A stretch of DNA of 64,000 bases from an uncultured Sanguibacteroides sp. (lineage in GTDB: Bacteria; Bacteroidota; Bacteroidia; Bacteroidales; Marinifilaceae). Position 1 is the first letter of the stretch. Every line of letters begins with the position of its first letter. Shown one piece after another: positions 8,933-18,717 of the stretch. The stretch is from assembly GCF_900543425.1 (NCBI RefSeq), contig NZ_UQRQ01000009.1, positions 1 to 64,000 on the forward strand. Direction: 5' to 3'. Below the pieces are notes generated by a model, which ran no database searches, was not told the DNA's origin, and saw only the letters and a list, made by a program, of their open reading frames with translations. A program made the translations under genes and the position numbers.

Positions 8933-9013
8933 ATAAACCACAACATAGACTTTCCCGCCACGTGATTCCCTGTCACTTATTGTCCGGAGAATCATCTTCG
9001 CGAGGAAAACAAA

Positions 9014-10654
9014 CTAATAATAATACAAAGACACTACGCCACCATCAAATCTTTTATTATACCAATATTTTTTCTGAATTTCTCCGGGTTTCTGAGGATC
9101 GGCATACAGCTTGATGACCCGGCAATCGCCGTTATCAAAAGCAGCTGCAAATACCTGACCGTTAAAATAGCGTTGAGCGGCATTATATCCCTCTCCTCTC
9201 CAGGTTGCGGTAATAACAAAATCCGTCATGTTTCCCTCCTCTTCAAAAGCATAGATCTGCTTTATGGATGTACCTTCCATGCTCATCGAGTAGAGCGCTT
9301 TACCGGCTCCGACATACAAAAAGTCATTATACGAATCATCCATAGCCAGTTTCAAAAGCCCTTTGCCCTGTTCGATCAACCCGGCAGCATCCGCGGGTAG
9401 TTTAACATTAGAAACGGCCGTGTAAGTAATCCGATGAACGGATCCGTACACATCGGTTTTTATTCCTGCAGCCTGGATATAATAATCGCCTCCGTCTTTA
9501 TACAAGACATAAACGTTATCATTCCAAAAACTTTCATGAAAAAGAATCGCTATCACCTCCTTGTCAAAATTATTCATATCGATATACCCTTTCGGAAGAT
9601 TCCCGGCATTGGAGGGCCGAGACAAATCATAGATAACAGAATAATCGATACTTTGGTAAGATCCCGTGGAAGCCGTCATCGCCAGAAAGCGTTTTTTCTC
9701 TTTTTCATAAATAACAGCCAATTGATCCTTGGCCTCAATATACTGAGCTTTAATCACCTCGGACCCCTTATCGGGAACATCGTAAGGATCGTCAAACACC
9801 AACGGTTCCGTGATAAAACGTCCGGTATTGGGATTTCCATCGTCATAATTCACCCGGGTATAAATTTTCCCCGATTCATCCAACAACAAAGAAGTAGCTC
9901 CGACACGTACAAAATCCACAGGTTTCAAATTACCGGGATCTCCCACGAACTCGTCTTTCATGGAAACGATTTTTTTCATATCACTCGAATTAATTGCAAC
10001 CGAACTCCGCCAGTCTTTATCCAATATCTGCAAAGCATAATATTGTTTTCCGTATCGGGTAATCATAATAGGATTCGCTCCCAGTTCTTCGTTATCATTG
10101 TATAACGGGTAGACGTTTTCATGAGGTATATACTCCGTTACCGAGAAATTATTATACACTCTTCCATCCAGTTCCACCGTTTTTTTCTCCCAATAGCGTT
10201 CAATGAAATCCAATTCGGTTTTTCCATCCTTTTTCCCAAGTACCACGACCCCGGTATTAAAAGGAGCCCGGATATTTACCATAAATTGATAAACAGTAGC
10301 ATTCCCGGCCCTTTTCCGGTATATCAACAACATGGCCTGTGCCTCTTCGGTACATACATAGCGCAGGTTTTGTTCTCTCGATACCACTTTCCCGTCGAAT
10401 CGCCACTCGTAAGTCAACTCATCATCCCCCCGGTACTTCACCTCTACATCCAGTTGTAACTCTTCGCCGGAAGTCACCTTAAAAGTCTTTGCGGACTCTT
10501 CGTCGAAGTAAAATTTTTGCTGGTTAGCCACATTCGTTACAATAACGGAATCCGGCAAAATAATATCTTTATAATCCAAATTCGTTTTATCATCCAGACA
10601 ACCGACGAAAGACAAAACACTTAAGACCGATATAATTAAAATTCTATTTTTCAT
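9014..10654 (-). CDS. PKD-like family lipoprotein, last gene of SusCD locus A
   Basis: A 546-residue lipoprotein (from the ATG at 10654) with signal peptide and lipobox (SFVGC), so it is probably anchored in the outer membrane. After the lipid anchor comes a beta-sandwich-like region (GEELQLDVEVKYRGDDELTYEWRFDG) typical of the PKD-like proteins found at the end of Bacteroidetes SusCD operons. The rest may form a beta-propeller-like fold, judging from repeated short strand-turn segments. No catalytic motif is seen. By analogy it would be a surface binding subunit that helps SusC/SusD capture the substrate. A longer frame begins at 10693, but that start lacks the signal peptide context. It lies 49 bases after the DUF4843-type gene and before the operon terminator. 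Confidence 0.72.
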   Translation of the reverse strand: MKNRILIISVLSVLSFVGCLDDKTNLDYKDIILPDSVIVTNVANQQKFYFDEESAKTFKVTSGEELQLDVEVKYRGDDELTYEWRFDGKVVSREQNLRYVCTEEAQAMLLIYRKRAGNATVYQFMVNIRAPFNTGVVVLGKKDGKTELDFIERYWEKKTVELDGRVYNNFSVTEYIPHENVYPLYNDNEELGANPIMITRYGKQYYALQILDKDWRSSVAINSSDMKKIVSMKDEFVGDPGNLKPVDFVRVGATSLLLDESGKIYTRVNYDDGNPNTGRFITEPLVFDDPYDVPDKGSEVIKAQYIEAKDQLAVIYEKEKKRFLAMTASTGSYQSIDYSVIYDLSRPSNAGNLPKGYIDMNNFDKEVIAILFHESFWNDNVYVLYKDGGDYYIQAAGIKTDVYGSVHRITYTAVSNVKLPADAAGLIEQGKGLLKLAMDDSYNDFLYVGAGKALYSMSMEGTSIKQIYAFEEEGNMTDFVITATWRGEGYNAAQRYFNGQVFAAAFDNGDCRVIKLYADPQKPGEIQKKYWYNKRFDGGVVSLYYY

Positions 10655-10703
10655 AATCTTAGATTTTTCTGCATAACTTAAAAATTCTCCCATCCGACAC
10701 AGA

Positions 10704-11402
10704 TCATCCCGTAATGGTCACATTCATCATACTACCATCCTCGTCCTGACGGGGATTCTTCTCCAATGCTCTTTTAAACAGAATTGCATAATACCTTTTT
10801 TCGGAAGGGTCCAATATGCCAAAATCCCGAATTCCCGTCTCTTTCACAAATTCTTCGTATTTGGTCTTCGAATATTTTCCCAAATAGGATTGTTCCACAT
10901 TAAAATTCCACCATTCAAGCGTCATAAAAATATCTCCCACGGTAATCTCGACAAATAGAGAATCAGGCATATAAGTTTTAAAATCTTCATTGGAAACCAA
11001 TTGTAATCTCAAGATTTTACTCCCCTCTTTCAAAACGGGTTTTCGCAACAATTGCACACGCATTGTATCGACACAACCGGAATCTGCCTGAAAAAGTTGT
11101 TCGCTTTCCAACAGATAACAATCTTCGGGTAAGGTCGTCTTTTCTTTATCCACGGCAACGGCAAAATGCAAAGCTTTTGTCAAATTGTATCCCCGAAATT
11201 CGACAGGTACTTTGATGATTTTATCTATCACATTATCCCCCTCGAAAGCAAAAGTATAATCGATCTCATAGTACACCTTCCCCGGAATATTCTCGAACTT
11301 AAATTTGATGTATCTTTCCCGAGTAAACATCTCGGGCTCTTCGGTTTGACAACCAAACAAACCTAATACGCTTAATAATATTGATAAATAGATAATCCGC
11401 AT
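10704..11402 (-). CDS. DUF4843-type lipoprotein of SusCD locus A
   Basis: A lipoprotein of 232 residues (signal MRIIYLSILLSVLGLFGC, lipobox LFGC). The body matches the DUF4843 pattern: an Ig-like sandwich with VPVEFRGY followed by a C-terminal alpha region with SYLGKYSKTKYEEFVKETG and PRQDEDGSMMNVTI. DUF4843 proteins occur almost only next to SusC/SusD pairs and are believed to be accessory substrate-binding proteins on the outer membrane. The GTG at 11426 would add eight residues before the signal peptide; the ATG at 11402 is better. It lies 30 bases after SusD-A. The ligand is unknown. Confidence 0.75.
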   Translation of the reverse strand: MRIIYLSILLSVLGLFGCQTEEPEMFTRERYIKFKFENIPGKVYYEIDYTFAFEGDNVIDKIIKVPVEFRGYNLTKALHFAVAVDKEKTTLPEDCYLLESEQLFQADSGCVDTMRVQLLRKPVLKEGSKILRLQLVSNEDFKTYMPDSLFVEITVGDIFMTLEWWNFNVEQSYLGKYSKTKYEEFVKETGIRDFGILDPSEKRYYAILFKRALEKNPRQDEDGSMMNVTITG

Positions 11403-11432
11403 AATATTAAAATTAAAGTATTTCACGTCAGT

Positions 11433-12932
11433 TTATTGTAAACCGGCTTCCGAATCCGGTATAGGCATCACTAACTTCCCGTTATGAGGAACAGTCGTAC
11501 CGTTCTCACGTAAAGGCAGGTTCAATCTCTTGTACACATACACCATTTGTCCTTCCCCTAAAAACTCCCGGCGATACTCCCGCACGATCGCTTCCATAAA
11601 ATCGGCCTTATCCACGTTCATATCCAAGTCATAAACAGCATTATTCCGGGCTTCCACCACCTTATTGAACAACTCGATGGCTCTCGCCTTGTCTTTGTCA
11701 AAAATACTTTCAGCCGCTATATAATAGCATTCGGGAAATCGCAGTACGGGAATTAAGGATTTGGCCGCGACCATATTATCCTGCACCTTACCGTCCAAAG
11801 AGTATTTGGTTATGATATCCCGAGGTATTGCAGCCAACCTGACATCATTCGGATTCGTACTGAAAATATTCACCTTATCGTTTACTTTCAATGTATAATT
11901 CCCGGCTTTGGACCCGAAATACTTTTCCGTCAAATCCGACAATTTAGCATTGTAAGCCCCGAAAAGCATCTCTGTCTGTAACCGGGGTTCCACCGTTGTT
12001 AACGTCATCGGATCTCCGATATATCCCGGAGCGACAAAATTATAGGTCGTTTTTCGTTCCGCCATGGTTACAATCTCATTTGCATTTTCGTATGCTTTAT
12101 CTTTCTCTCCGGCGTACAAACACACCCGGGCCAACAATTGTGTAATGGGAAAATAGCTTAATCGGTTGGCTCTATACCTGAAAAATTCATCATCTGCCTG
12201 AGGAGAATAACCCACACCATCGTCTAATTTTATTCTTACCCCCAAGGTCCCGTATTGGTAAGAAATATACCCGGGATATTCCGGATCCGTATCAAATGGT
12301 TTTACCCATTCCTTGGCTTTCTCCAAATCTGCAATCAAGTGCTGTAACAACTCTTTTGTCGGAATGGGGGGATTCAAACGGGAAGGATACTCTGTCACGT
12401 AAGGAACAAAAGAAGAGACTCCTCCCTCATCGTCGATCGGAGCCTTGGCGTAAATCCGAACCAGTTCAAAATGCATCATTGCCCGGATAGCGTATGCTTC
12501 AGCCAGAATCATGTTTTTCGTCGCATCGCCATATTTAAATTTTATCTCCTTATCCTGTTCCAAGTTTTGAATCAAGTTATTAGCTTCAGCGATCACCTTA
12601 TAGCAACTCAACCAGATAGAGGCTCCGATTGATTTAGCTTCCGATTGGTCGTACTCAAATTTCATAATCTGGTTATAACCTTTATGGCCTGTTTCATGTA
12701 AGGTATAACTACGTCCCCAAGCTTCAATCGCTCCCCAGGACAACTCTTGCCCGTATAATTCGGCTTGCGCTATATCGATATACAAACCATTCAAAGCAAC
12801 GTAATAGCCCTGTGTCTTTTCGAATAATGTCTCCTCGTATATATCTAACTCCGGCTTTACATCCAACCATTTATCACATGATACGGATACAAATGCCAGT
12901 AAAATCATACTTAGTATATATCTCTTTTTCAT
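11433..12932 (-). CDS. SusD/RagB family outer-membrane lipoprotein, locus A
   Basis: SusD proteins form the lid of a SusC channel and bind the nutrient at the cell surface. This 499-residue protein has a lipobox (SVSC), the SusD N-terminal signature (CDKWLDVKPELDIYEETLFEKTQGYYVALNGLY), the tetratricopeptide-like helices with AEAYAIRAMMHFELVRIYAKAP, and the C-terminal SusD/RagB region with YYIAAESIFDKDKARAIELFNKVVEARN. It differs in its first half from SusD-B and SusD-C, which share DYLEE/DFLEE and LLLG motifs. It starts 14 bases after the susC stop, a normal spacing. No sugar enzymes are nearby, so the ligand is probably not a complex polysaccharide. Confidence 0.93.
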   Translation of the reverse strand: MKKRYILSMILLAFVSVSCDKWLDVKPELDIYEETLFEKTQGYYVALNGLYIDIAQAELYGQELSWGAIEAWGRSYTLHETGHKGYNQIMKFEYDQSEAKSIGASIWLSCYKVIAEANNLIQNLEQDKEIKFKYGDATKNMILAEAYAIRAMMHFELVRIYAKAPIDDEGGVSSFVPYVTEYPSRLNPPIPTKELLQHLIADLEKAKEWVKPFDTDPEYPGYISYQYGTLGVRIKLDDGVGYSPQADDEFFRYRANRLSYFPITQLLARVCLYAGEKDKAYENANEIVTMAERKTTYNFVAPGYIGDPMTLTTVEPRLQTEMLFGAYNAKLSDLTEKYFGSKAGNYTLKVNDKVNIFSTNPNDVRLAAIPRDIITKYSLDGKVQDNMVAAKSLIPVLRFPECYYIAAESIFDKDKARAIELFNKVVEARNNAVYDLDMNVDKADFMEAIVREYRREFLGEGQMVYVYKRLNLPLRENGTTVPHNGKLVMPIPDSEAGLQ

Positions 12933-12946
12933 ACTCTTATATTTTG

Positions 12947-15900
12947 TTAGAAACCTACATTGATTGAAAAACTATAATTTCTGGCAAACGGGTACGACAA
13001 CCCTCTTTCCTGCTTTATCGATGACACCCTGAATACATCGTTCATATTAAAAGTAAACCTTACCCGAGTGAAACGGAATTTTTGGGTAATCCGATCGGGT
13101 AACTCGTAGCCGAAAGACAAAGACTGCAAGGTCAACGTATTGTCATCCTGCACAAAACGACTGGTAGGATTAGTCGGAACATTCCAATCTTTTAAACTCT
13201 TGAAACCCGCAACATCCCCCTCTTCCTTCCACCGATCGGTAAACACCCGTTTATCCACATTATTGGCGATATTTGCGTTTTCAATTTTTGTCTGTAACGT
13301 CTGATTATACTGTTGCCCTCCATAAGTATAGGTAAAGTACAGATCGAGCGTAAAACCATAAAGAAAAAGATTGGACGAGAAAGTTCCGTTGAGCTTAGGT
13401 TCCGTATTACCACAAGCCACATTTTCAGCCGCAATCCAAGCCGTTCCCGTGCTCCCGTCTTTATAGCGAAACATCTCTTCACCCGTCTGAGGATCGATCC
13501 CCAATGACTGCATGGCATAAATGGATGTTGTAGAAGCTCCTTCCACGTATTTCAAAAGAGGCTTCTTCGCTTCGCTATAATTTACACGGTCCTGGTATTT
13601 CTCCTCTATTTTTTGATTGTAGGACTTTAAAGATTCCGATATTTTCTTTATCTCGTTTTTATTGGATGCCATATTACCGGAAAAATAGAGTTGTGCATTT
13701 TTCTTTCCTAAAGCTTTCACTCGCAGACTCAACTCGTACCCGTTGTTGGTGATCTCCCCGATATTCTCTTTATAGGATAAAAAACCCGAAGAAGAAGGAA
13801 TATACATATCGGCAATCAAATCTACCGTTTTTCTAAAATAGTAAGTTCCCGTGAAAACAATCGTTCCGTCGAACAAATTAATTGTTCCCCCCAAATCGGT
13901 AATTTTCGTTTTTTCCCACTTTAAATTTTTATTTCCCATGGCTGTAATGTTACCGCCGGCTCCCGTGGGATAGACGTATTCTCCATTGATCTTATAAACG
14001 GTTCTGGCCGTATTGGCCGGGAAATTTGCCTTTCCGGTCACGCCATACGAACCGCGGATCTTTAGTTCAGATAGCCAATCCACACCTTTCATAAAAGAAT
14101 AGTTGTGAATATTCAATCCCAATCCTCCGGACCAAAAAGGAGCGAAACGTGTTTCACTTCCAAAAGCCGAATTTCCATCCAAACGCCAAGTCGCATCTGC
14201 CAAATAAATATTATTATAGGTATAGTTCATCGAAACCATGGCTCCGAAAAGTCTGGTTTTCTGCTGATAAACAGTAGGAGCATTCGGAAACTCACGGGCA
14301 AATTGCGGATTGGAAAAACCACCTGTCGGAATATCTCTTAAATAAACACTACGACTTTCATCCGAACTCTCTTTGACATTTATTCCGGCAACCAGATTAA
14401 TATTATGAAATCCGATCATATCATTGTAATACCCGAAAACCCCACCGTCAATCGTCGTGGCGGAAGTATTTCCCAACGTTATCTCACCCTTATAACTTTT
14501 AGAGACGTATTTTCCGGACTCCGGAGAGGTATAGGCATCGGAGGTTCCCGTGGTATAGGTTAGGGCAATGTTTCCCTTAAAATGAATCTTATTGGTCAAA
14601 TAGTATTGGATCGAAAAATTATCCAAAAACTCTTTCGTTTTGGTCTTATCATAACTCCCGTTATAGGCATCATATAAAGGATTAACAATGGTTCCGCCAT
14701 TCCGTTCCCTGATCACCTTGGAAATAGTTCCGTCTTCATCTAAATAAGGGTAATAAGGATTCATTCCGGTGTATTGGGAAAAGGCCCCGAAAGGAGATTC
14801 TTCCGAATTCACAGCGGTGTAACCTGCCATATTTTTAAACATCAATTTACCGGTATTATACTGTACCTCAAAACTAATTCCAAACCTTTTTCTTTCAGAA
14901 CCTTTCATTACCCCGTTATTCCCCTGATAATTTACATCGATACCATAACGTAATTCTTTCGTTCCTCCCTCCATTCTTAAGTAGTGTTTGCTACTTGTCG
15001 TGTTGCGTAAAGGCTGAAACAACCAATCCGTCTCGATTCCCTTTTCTATCAGCCTGAGTTTGTACTGATAATAAGCCTCCTCCCAAAAATTCTGATCAAA
15101 AAGTCCTGCCGCCTTCTCCGCTTGTACCTTTTCTCTCGCGTTCATTAAATTATAATCCCTCAAATCCGGAGTTTGTATGTTCAGGTCATAATTATAAGTA
15201 AACAAAACCTGTCCCTCCCGGGGAGCAACGGTAGTGATCACGACAACTCCGTTAGCGGCCCGAGAACCGTAAATAGCCGTAGCGGCAGCATCTTTCAGCA
15301 AGGTAATGGATTCAATTCGGTTAATATCCATATCGTAAACCTTACTTACATTCACCTCAAACCCATCCATAATAAAGGTCGGCAAGTTCGGATTATTCTG
15401 TAATGCCGTCTTAGAGACATTCGCCTCATCCAATTCCGTAATACCAATGCCCGAAGCTCCCCGAATACTGATTTCCGGTAAAACGTTCGGATTAGATCCC
15501 ATGTCATTGTTCACCGCTATACGAAAAGAAGGATCTAATACTTGAATAGATTTCAGAATATTTGTCGGGGAAATCTTTTTCAATTCCGCTGCTGTCATCG
15601 TACGGGCATTTCCCGTAAAAGATTGCCTGGAGATATTGGCGTAACCCGTGATAACAACATCTTCCAATTTTACCTTCTCCTCTTTCATGACCACATGTAT
15701 CTCTTCCCGATTTTTCAACGCAATTTCCTGAGACTCCATCCCGATAAAGGTGAACACGAGTATTAGGGTCGAATCCTTTTTAGACAAACTAAGCTTGAAT
15801 CGTCCGTCATTATCTGTTGATACCCCTAAGGTCGAACCTTTTATACGAACCGTTACGCCAGGGAGGGGTAACCCCGCCTCATCTTTCACGGAGCCTTTTA

Positions 15901-16297
15901 TAATAACACTCTTGACACTATCCTGTGCCGGAGCTCTCATCTTACGAACGATCACTACATTATTACTCAGCTCGTAAGTCAAACCGGTTCCTTCCAAACA
16001 TTTATTCAAAATAGCCACGACATCCGCATTTTTCATTCGGATATCTTTCCTTTCTACATTTTTCACATCATCGTTACTAAACATAAAGCTGATACCGGAT
16101 TTTTGTTTGATCTGTTCAAACACCTCCCGAAGGGATGCTTTTTTCAAATCGATATCCAACTTCACATTCTGGGCGAACGTACTCGCACTCAACTGACTGA
16201 CTACGAGAAACAAGAATAAACATGTAATCTTCATAATTCGTAGAATTGGATAAAATCTCAGGTCTATAAACCTGAAACAGACTCTTTTTTTTCTCAT
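12947..16297 (-). CDS. SusC/RagA TonB-dependent transporter with STN signalling domain, locus A
   Basis: A 1116-residue outer-membrane transporter. Order of parts: a long basic signal sequence ending TFAQ (about residue 43); a STN (secretin/TonB N-terminal) domain at about 44-120 (NVKLDIDLKKASLREVFEQIKQ); a carboxypeptidase-like beta-sandwich at about 133-210 (LPGVTVRIKGSTLGVSTDNDG); the TonB-receptor plug with AATAIYGSRAANGVVVITT; then the 22-strand barrel ending in phenylalanine (SFSINVGF). The STN domain shows that it signals to a FecR anti-sigma as well as transporting. Its STN is very close to that of SusC-B (27.2 kb locus), although the barrels differ. An inner start (MKITCLF, codon 22) would give a more ordinary signal peptide. 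The DNA before the start is conserved with locus B. Confidence 0.95.
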   Translation of the reverse strand: MRKKRVCFRFIDLRFYPILRIMKITCLFLFLVVSQLSASTFAQNVKLDIDLKKASLREVFEQIKQKSGISFMFSNDDVKNVERKDIRMKNADVVAILNKCLEGTGLTYELSNNVVIVRKMRAPAQDSVKSVIIKGSVKDEAGLPLPGVTVRIKGSTLGVSTDNDGRFKLSLSKKDSTLILVFTFIGMESQEIALKNREEIHVVMKEEKVKLEDVVITGYANISRQSFTGNARTMTAAELKKISPTNILKSIQVLDPSFRIAVNNDMGSNPNVLPEISIRGASGIGITELDEANVSKTALQNNPNLPTFIMDGFEVNVSKVYDMDINRIESITLLKDAAATAIYGSRAANGVVVITTVAPREGQVLFTYNYDLNIQTPDLRDYNLMNAREKVQAEKAAGLFDQNFWEEAYYQYKLRLIEKGIETDWLFQPLRNTTSSKHYLRMEGGTKELRYGIDVNYQGNNGVMKGSERKRFGISFEVQYNTGKLMFKNMAGYTAVNSEESPFGAFSQYTGMNPYYPYLDEDGTISKVIRERNGGTIVNPLYDAYNGSYDKTKTKEFLDNFSIQYYLTNKIHFKGNIALTYTTGTSDAYTSPESGKYVSKSYKGEITLGNTSATTIDGGVFGYYNDMIGFHNINLVAGINVKESSDESRSVYLRDIPTGGFSNPQFAREFPNAPTVYQQKTRLFGAMVSMNYTYNNIYLADATWRLDGNSAFGSETRFAPFWSGGLGLNIHNYSFMKGVDWLSELKIRGSYGVTGKANFPANTARTVYKINGEYVYPTGAGGNITAMGNKNLKWEKTKITDLGGTINLFDGTIVFTGTYYFRKTVDLIADMYIPSSSGFLSYKENIGEITNNGYELSLRVKALGKKNAQLYFSGNMASNKNEIKKISESLKSYNQKIEEKYQDRVNYSEAKKPLLKYVEGASTTSIYAMQSLGIDPQTGEEMFRYKDGSTGTAWIAAENVACGNTEPKLNGTFSSNLFLYGFTLDLYFTYTYGGQQYNQTLQTKIENANIANNVDKRVFTDRWKEEGDVAGFKSLKDWNVPTNPTSRFVQDDNTLTLQSLSFGYELPDRITQKFRFTRVRFTFNMNDVFRVSSIKQERGLSYPFARNYSFSINVGF

Positions 16298-16444
16298 AAC
16301 ATTTGTTTTTAGTTTTTACATTAGCACTACTTATCTTTGTTTGCGGCAAAGACAAAATCTCATCTGTTTCGAAACATTTTCATAGATTGATCTTTTTCAT
16401 CATGTTATACTTTTATTTATCGACTAATCAAGGATAGATTCCTT
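16298..16444 (-). promoter_or_regulatory. susC-A leader with hairpins, shared with locus B
   Basis: This noncoding stretch between fecR-A and susC-A aligns with 24775-24946 of locus B, starting with about 30 identical bases next to the start codon. It contains a 6-bp hairpin at 16334-16352 with RNA loop CCGCAAA, whose stem covaries with that of locus B. A weaker hairpin (AAGGA/TCCTT) lies at 16430-16444. A TGTCTTTG near-match to the -7 box lies at the hairpin. It probably holds the ECF-dependent promoter and/or an RNA control element for susC (inference). Confidence 0.5.
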
Positions 16445-16452
16445 CTCCTGTA

Positions 16453-17616
16453 TCACAGTTTTTCAACAACTATTGTTTTGTTTTTTATCCGGAAGAAAAT
16501 CTTATTCATCTTTTCCATTAACGATATAAACTCATCCAGATTACTGTATTTCTTTATGTCCATTGTAAACCGTAAATCCTTTAAATCCGGACTGCAATAA
16601 GAGACATTTACATCATACCAACGACTTAACTCATCCATAATCGTTTCAAGCCGCTCATTTTCAAAAACCATTCGCCCTTCCTTCCAAGCCAGATATCGAT
16701 ACACGTCCACCTGCCTTACCCCTATTTTCCCATCTTTACTTATTCGAGCCTGATAATCGGGAAATAACCGACAACTATCATGAACCCCGATAACATCAAC
16801 AACACCTTTCACCAATGTCGTAACCATTTCCTTTTCATAACGATATGAACGGAGCACGAACTCCGTACCTAACACCCTAATATCCAATCCATTCACATGA
16901 ACAATAAAAGGTCTGTTCGAATCCTGAGCTACCGAGAAATAACCTTCTCCACTAAAATAGACTTCTCTCGAGTCTGCATCAAAAACAGACGGAACACGAA
17001 GTTCCGATTCCGCATTCAGACAGACTACGGTACCTTCACTCAGCTTTGCCACATACTCCCCTCCGCGGGGAATCCGAATGGTATGATACTCGATAATGCT
17101 ATTCTGTACAGATTCCCCGGATATATCCAAGGTATCCCTCCGGTTAACCATAACGGAACCAGCCGCCTCCAAACGAAAAACAGTATCGTTATTTAAAACG
17201 ATCTTACGCCCTCCGGCCAGTTCGAGAATGGCCATGGATTTACCGGGCAATATCTTTTCTTCCGTTAATAAAGGAGCTTGTTTGGAGATGTCCTTCCGCA
17301 TCATGTAATAGAAACCGACACCAAGAAATATTAAGACAACAGCCGCAACGCGAATAAGATGACGATACATTAAGATGCTTCTTTTTTTTGAAATTTGACG
17401 ATCTATTTTCCGCCAAACATCACGTTTTATCGTCACATTATCATCCGTAATAGCCTGATTAATAAATTCTCCAAACGTTATTTTTTCAAAAAGCTTTTCA
17501 TGTTCCTCCGATTGAAGCAGCCAAGTATCCAACTCCTGTTTTTCTACCTCACTGATACTCCCGATGATCTGTTTTACAATGATTTTCTTTATCTTATCTA
17601 TCTTGCAAACTCTCAT
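16453..17616 (-). CDS. FecR-family anti-sigma factor, locus A
   Basis: This is a 387-residue inner-membrane anti-sigma regulator. The cytoplasmic N-terminus (IKKIIVKQIIGSISEVEKQE) binds a sigma factor. One membrane helix (about residues 86-106, HLIRVAAVVLIFLGVGFYYMM) leads to the periplasmic FecR domain (IRIPRGGEYVAKLSEGTVVCLNAES) and a C-terminal DUF4974 domain (RLETIMDELSRWYDVNVSY) that meets the STN domain of SusC. Starting at the ATG 17616 it has exactly the same length as FecR-B and aligns from the first residues; the longer frame from 17652 is not supported. Oddly, no sigma gene precedes it: its upstream neighbour is the last gene of locus B. It may use the sigma factor(s) of locus B. 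Confidence 0.92.
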   Translation of the reverse strand: MRVCKIDKIKKIIVKQIIGSISEVEKQELDTWLLQSEEHEKLFEKITFGEFINQAITDDNVTIKRDVWRKIDRQISKKRSILMYRHLIRVAAVVLIFLGVGFYYMMRKDISKQAPLLTEEKILPGKSMAILELAGGRKIVLNNDTVFRLEAAGSVMVNRRDTLDISGESVQNSIIEYHTIRIPRGGEYVAKLSEGTVVCLNAESELRVPSVFDADSREVYFSGEGYFSVAQDSNRPFIVHVNGLDIRVLGTEFVLRSYRYEKEMVTTLVKGVVDVIGVHDSCRLFPDYQARISKDGKIGVRQVDVYRYLAWKEGRMVFENERLETIMDELSRWYDVNVSYCSPDLKDLRFTMDIKKYSNLDEFISLMEKMNKIFFRIKNKTIVVEKL

Positions 17617-17945
17617 AATACCAACGTTTATTGAGAAACCAAACGTCAGCATATTTTAAGAAAAATGTTTTTATCAACATATTGATAATGAGCAAAAATA
17701 GCTCGCTAAAGGGGAAAGTATTTTTAATATAAATAAACGTTCATTTAATAAGCATACTATATTAGAGACGCCAAAAAGTTATTTTGGTGTTATAAGAAAA
17801 TTATTTTTTTTAAGAAAAACGAAGAAAAGTTTAAATAGAAAGCGATTTTTCTCCCCAAAATATTTATTAAAAAATCAGACTTTTCACCATATCGAAATAT
17901 CGTTGTATATCAAAGGCAGACTCTCTACCTCTATATATAAAATAC
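17617..17945. other. AT-rich gap between locus B and fecR-A
   Basis: No gene or sigma-factor remnant is seen. On the minus strand it holds a TATTTTTG -7 box at 17693-17700 that could drive fecR-A, so locus A can be transcribed separately from locus B. Confidence 0.55.
17693..17700 (-). promoter_or_regulatory. -7 box for fecR-A
   Basis: The minus strand reads TATTTTTG, matching TAnnTTTG. It lies about 77 bases before the fecR-A ATG and downstream of the locus B terminator. No clear -33 element is seen. Confidence 0.45.
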
Positions 17946-17972
17946 GGGTAGAACAAAATGTCCTACCCGTAA
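17946..17972 (-). terminator. Terminator of SusCD locus B
   Basis: An 8-bp stem ACGGGTAG/CTACCCGT extended past one mismatch, about 35 bases after the stop of the FISUMP gene. It nearly repeats the terminator of locus A, supporting common descent of the two operon ends. Confidence 0.7.
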
Positions 17973-18006
17973 CCCATTACACAGGTCTTATTTACTCCTG
18001 TTTACT

Positions 18007-18705
18007 CTATTTATCTTGCGCATCCCGCACACACCTGACACTCATTCTTTTTATTTTTAATGTCGTCCCCCTGTAAACCTGAGGCGAATTATAAACAATT
18101 TTCCGATAAACAGCTTTTTCCGAATTTTCGTCGGCAGAGGCAGCCCAAAAGAAACCGTATACTCCTAAATAATCGCACTTCCCACGAGATTCGCTAAACC
18201 ACCCGTAATAACCACCCAATTGCATATGTAATCCGGTCCCATCCGCTCCTTGTTGCATTAACTCACCTTGAATACTTCCACGAAATCCCAATTGATCCAA
18301 CTCATTATCTTTCATTCCCAATGCTTTTTCCAATTGTTGCCAATCCTCGTCGGTCGCTACGCGCCATCCTTCGGGAGCTGCGGCCAATGCTTTTTCGTAA
18401 GTATACAGAAAACCGTATTTTTCCATATTCCCCATAATATCCTCCAACTGTTTATCATCCGACTCGTCCGTATTGTAATAAGGCTCCACGAAACCTAATT
18501 CAATATCATCAAAAGTTCCGCTCAGGTTCTGTACCATCCAGTCCAAATTACCGATACGGACCCAACTATACTCGATCCCGGTTCTATTATCCACGAAGAC
18601 ACCTTCCGCCTTCGGTTTCACGGTAAGTTCTTTCTCATCTTTCTCACAAGCAAACAGTAGCGTGAGAAATACAATACTTATCATAAAGGTCTTTATTCGC
18701 ATCAT
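18007..18705 (-). CDS. FISUMP-domain lipoprotein, last gene of locus B
   Basis: A 232-residue lipoprotein (signal MMRIKTFMISIVFLTLLFAC) with the Fibrobacter succinogenes major paralogous (FISUMP) domain. It shows WVRIGNLDWMVQNLSG, GFLYTYEKALAAAPEGWRVATDEDWQQLEKALG and the closing SVRCVRD. The fold is thought to be C-type-lectin-like and is common in surface proteins of Bacteroidetes, with no enzyme activity shown. It is separated by 12 bases from the preceding lipoprotein gene, so it is part of operon B and is probably surface-exposed. The ligand is unknown. Confidence 0.85.
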   Translation of the reverse strand: MMRIKTFMISIVFLTLLFACEKDEKELTVKPKAEGVFVDNRTGIEYSWVRIGNLDWMVQNLSGTFDDIELGFVEPYYNTDESDDKQLEDIMGNMEKYGFLYTYEKALAAAPEGWRVATDEDWQQLEKALGMKDNELDQLGFRGSIQGELMQQGADGTGLHMQLGGYYGWFSESRGKCDYLGVYGFFWAASADENSEKAVYRKIVYNSPQVYRGTTLKIKRMSVRCVRDAQDK

Positions 18706-18717
18706 ATTCGTTTTATT

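Noticed and set aside
8761..8976. A 71-codon minus-strand open frame after locus A
   Set aside because: It runs straight through the 10-bp terminator hairpin at 8906-8932 and has no signal peptide, family motif or ribosome binding site.
9434..10105. A 223-codon plus-strand open frame inside the PKD-like gene
   Set aside because: It is the antisense shadow of a well-supported lipoprotein gene, with an isoleucine/histidine-rich sequence typical of antisense frames.
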